DNA from: Mytilinidion resinicola
Lineage: Eukaryota; Ascomycota; Dothideomycetes; Mytilinidiales; Mytilinidiaceae
Length of the DNA stretch: 33,554 nt
Direction of reading: 5' to 3'
Assembly: GCF_010093595.1 (NCBI RefSeq)
Contig: NW_022985447.1
Span: 1,304,886-1,338,439 of the forward strand
The translations under genes and the position numbers were made by a program. The notes below the pieces were generated by a model, which was given only the letters and a program-made list of their open reading frames with translations, was not told where the DNA came from and ran no database searches. Below are positions 31,501 through 33,554 of this stretch, piece after piece. Numbering within the stretch: position 1 is the stretch's first letter; the number at the start of each line of letters is the position of its first letter.

Positions 31501-31964
31501 GGGGCCCTCTTACGCCGGCCCTTAATATAAAATAGAATAAGAATTAGGCAACTAAATACTATAAGCTTATAAAAGTAGAAAGCTTAATTATTACGCTTTT
31601 ACGAACGGAATATATAGGGCTTAACGCATACCTGCACTATATAAGGGTGCCTAATTACCCTTTGCCTATATACTCCTGCGGGTATATACTATAGTCTCTA
31701 AAGTATATAGTAATACACTATAAATAACACCGCAACAGCAGAGGCGATATATTTTTTAAGGCTAGAATAAAAATATATATACAGCTATATAAAGACTATA
31801 AGGGAAATAAGGCCGTTTTATAATAGTTCCTGCACTAAATAAACCTTCTACCCTACCTTTCTATAGCTAGAAAAATAGCAACGGAAAAGCTAGCTATATA
31901 GCCAGCCGACTTATATAGCCACGCCCTAAGAACAGAACTACACGTATACACGTATATTATATAG
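28541..31964 (+). pseudogene. LINE-2 ORF2: endonuclease, RT, C-terminal zinc region
   Basis: One frame without indels from at least 28572 to the TAG at 31962-31964. The APE-type endonuclease (about 28575-29260) shows IIQYNV in mutated form, IYNPNPNS, ILIRDINLYYP (GDFNLHHP expected; Gly now Arg, one His pair now Tyr) and INLTF. RT (about 29780-30800) shows PDKAPGI, FSLDILGAFNRV (Asp of GAFD now Asn), and the FADD-type box as FIDN at 30615-30626. The C-terminal region aligns with LINE-1 and its zinc motif reads YSCGY...HYK, having lost Cys and His ligands. The endonuclease nicks DNA and the RT primes from the nick. The start codon cannot be fixed; there is little space between ORF1 and the endonuclease. 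Confidence 0.87.
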
Positions 31965-32377
31965 CTATAGGCACGCCTGTAATAGGGCAACCCTCTAATT
32001 TCCTATTATCCTTTAATTTAATACCTTAGCTTTTAAGAAAAAGGGCACGCGCGTATAGTAAGGGCACGCGCGCCCTAATATAGACCCCGGACCTTACTAA
32101 CCTTTTAGATACTATATAACCCTAGAACCTAGGGCCTACGGACACCGGATTAATTCTAGAGAATATATTAAAATAGCTTACTCTATAGTAATACTTATAG
32201 AGCTGCTACGCGTCCCCTATAGCCGCGCAGAAATAAAAGGAACGTAAGGCGTTATATACTATAGAAAATAAGGTTTTTACCTAACTGCTATAAAGCGAAC
32301 GGTTTTTCCTTATAAATAAAACCTAGATAGCACTGCCGTATAAACCCTAACAGGAGCTAAATCGGCCTAATAGAACC
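31965..32377 (+). other. 3' untranslated region of LINE-2
   Basis: Colinear with 19854-20267. The two GC-rich boxes AAGGGCACGCGCG are intact at 32041-32053 and 32060-32072 although the bases between and around them are mutated. No coding content. Confidence 0.6.
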
Positions 32378-32398
32378 TAATAATAATAATAATAATAA
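32378..32398 (+). repeat. (TAA)n 3' tail of LINE-2
   Basis: Seven TAA units that merge into the right target duplication ATAAGAGCC. Confidence 0.8.
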
Positions 32399-32408
32399 GA
32401 GCCTATAA
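32395..32408 (+). repeat. Right 14-bp target-site duplication of LINE-2
   Basis: ATAAGAGCCTATAA, same as 26656-26669. LINE-3 coding sequence resumes after it. Confidence 0.88.
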
Positions 32409-33498
32409 GTTTATTAATATAAAAGCTATAGTTAATATATAGAGCTTTACTAAAGGCTTTATAATAAACCTAAAAATACTAGAAGTTTAAGTAGATTCTA
32501 AACTTAAATAGGGCCTATATATTAATACTATAAAAAATAAAGCTATAGCCTAGATAGGGGCCCTTATAAAGCTTATAGTATTAACCTAGGGTGTAAGCTT
32601 TTAAAAGGTATATATAATATACTCGGCGGTTATTAGGCCTGCTATTATATATAGATATACTTTCTAGTATACTATACTAGGTATAAAAGAGCAGATTAGT
32701 AAAATAAAAATTAAGTAGCTTAAAACAGTATAGAACTAGTGCCTTTATACTATTTTAGGGGTATATAAGATATTATGCCCTCCACTCCGGCTAAAGCTAA
32801 AGGAGCTTACAGTGGCCTACGCGGACCGCACACGCGAGGGGCCAGCCCGCAAGTATATTGAAACCTAATGCAGCCGTATAAGAGAAACGGTCCGTGCTAA
32901 ATACAGGCCGAAAGGAACACCACAGTACGGCCTAAGCAGGCGCGACAAACTCCGCAAGCTCGCGGCGAAGGTATTACGGCTAGCCGCACAATATAAAGGC
33001 GAATCGGAAGAATCCTATAGGCGCACAAGGCGTGGCATGATCCAGGATAAATACAAAGAGAAGTGGAAGAAGGAATGGGAAGCCTACCGTAAAGAACTAC
33101 GCCAAGGACCCCTAACACCAGCACTCGACACTAAATAGAGCAAACGACAAGAGGCACTACATAAAGGACTCACGAAGGTAGAGAGCACAATTATCACAAA
33201 CCTACGGACGGAGCATATAGGGCTCAACGGTTACCTCCACCGTATGAGAGTGCCCGGCCACCCGACGCCGGCATGCCCTTGCGGGCATAGCCTCCAATCC
33301 CCAAGACACATTGTAATGAGTTGCGGAAGACACGTTAAGGGCAGGGGCGAGCTGTTCCAGAAGGCCAAGACGAGGACGTATGAACAGCTCTACAGAAGCC
33401 AGAAAGGAAGAAAGGCCGTGGCCCAATAGCTCCTCCAAAGGACGGACCTCCTGCCATATCTCTCGGTGGCCAGAGAGATGGCAGAGGCGGAGACGTAG
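32409..33498 (+). pseudogene. LINE-3 ORF2, 3' piece: post-RT and C-terminal zinc region
   Basis: Continues the fragment at 26538-26669. It matches LINE-2 ORF2 but is clearly diverged, a different subfamily. 32409 to about 32775 is heavily RIPed; from 32776 onward the composition turns normal and one frame is nearly open. That frame has stops at 32866-32868 (TAA), 33136-33138 and 33427-33429; the last two are TAG where LINE-1 has TGG (Trp), and a TAG at 33496-33498 may be terminal. The zinc motif CPCGHSLQSPRHIVMSC (about 33271-33321) is intact. The C-terminus differs from LINE-1 after the AREMA motif. Confidence 0.8.
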
Positions 33499-33525
33499 GC
33501 ATTCCACCTCCTACAACTTTACATA

Positions 33526-33554
33526 ACTATGCATACTACGCATACTACGCATAC
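33526..33554. repeat. 9-bp tandem repeat at window end
   Basis: Units ACTATGCAT, ACTACGCAT, ACTACGCAT and a partial AC. It follows the LINE-3 coding end and runs out of the window. It may be the 3' tail repeat of this LINE subfamily (replacing TAA) or a separate minisatellite. Confidence 0.6.

Larger units (their letters stand above)
26670..32394 (+). mobile_element. LINE-2: full-length Tad-type LINE (5.7 kb), RIPed
   Basis: Non-LTR retrotransposon with ORF1, ORF2 (endonuclease, RT, C-terminal zinc region), a 3' untranslated region and a TAA tail, bounded by a perfect 14-bp duplication of LINE-3 sequence. Start and end are therefore known to the base or nearly so. Heavily RIPed in most parts, with a milder stretch around 31165-31285. 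Its last 1.1 kb is the mutated counterpart of LINE-1. Confidence 0.9.

Noticed and set aside
32897..33507. Minus-strand frames 32897-33124 and 33202-33507
   Set aside because: Shadows of the LINE-3 ORF2 C-terminus, which has the recognisable zinc motif on the plus strand.
1..33554. Undescribed multi-gene system (defence, biosynthetic or satellite element)
   Set aside because: Most of the window is assigned to known transposon classes; the remaining gaps (1-238, 22330-22960) show no coding pattern. The antisense ORF is the only candidate for new biology.

Overview
This window is a fungal transposon graveyard with no recognisable host gene, tRNA, rRNA or CRISPR array. It suggests a filamentous ascomycete (Pezizomycotina). 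The elements are Ty3/gypsy chromoviruses, a Ty1/copia element, Tad-type LINEs with a (TAA)n 3' tail, and a Fot1/pogo DNA transposon. Almost all of it carries the scar of repeat-induced point mutation (RIP): C to T and G to A transitions, mainly CpA/TpG to TpA, which fill the old reading frames with TAA and TAG codons. Species cannot be named from the sequence.

Layout. 1-238: non-RIPed left edge with no recognised gene. 239-6993 (minus): gypsy element A, a chromovirus missing its 3' LTR. 6994-9628 (minus): Ty1/copia fragment with integrase and reverse transcriptase (RT). 9629-17344 (plus): gypsy element B, complete with two 533-bp LTRs and closely related to A, so A and B form a large inverted repeat around the copia piece. 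17345 to about 22330 (plus): gypsy element C, a chromovirus of another family that lacks its gag end. It is split by a 5'-truncated, unmutated LINE insertion (LINE-1, 19163-20294) with a perfect 14-bp target-site duplication (TSD). About 22970-24680: LINE-D ORF1. 24687-26535: a full-length Fot1/pogo element with 65-bp terminal inverted repeats (TIRs) and a TA duplication. 26538-26669 and 32409 to about 33500: LINE-3, into which a full-length 5.7-kb LINE (LINE-2, 26670-32394) has jumped with its own 14-bp duplication. The window ends in a 9-bp tandem repeat.

History and function. Copia was present before A, gypsy C before LINE-1, and LINE-3 before LINE-2 and the region's pogo copy. Nearly every mutated element has lost at least one catalytic aspartate to asparagine (YLDN, YLNN, YINN, FIDN in the RTs; two of three in the pogo transposase), so no element here can be autonomous. 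Unmutated islands remain at 1 to about 530, 19163-20294, about 26080-26480 and about 32776-33554. LINE-1 (unmutated) and the 3' end of LINE-2 (mutated) are near-colinear copies, giving a before-and-after record of the mutation spectrum.

The most unusual features are a conserved antisense ORF between integrase and 3' LTR in both A and B, and a symmetric inverted repeat in their LTRs that puts a TATA-like box on both strands. I found no sign of a defence island, biosynthetic cluster or other new multi-gene system.
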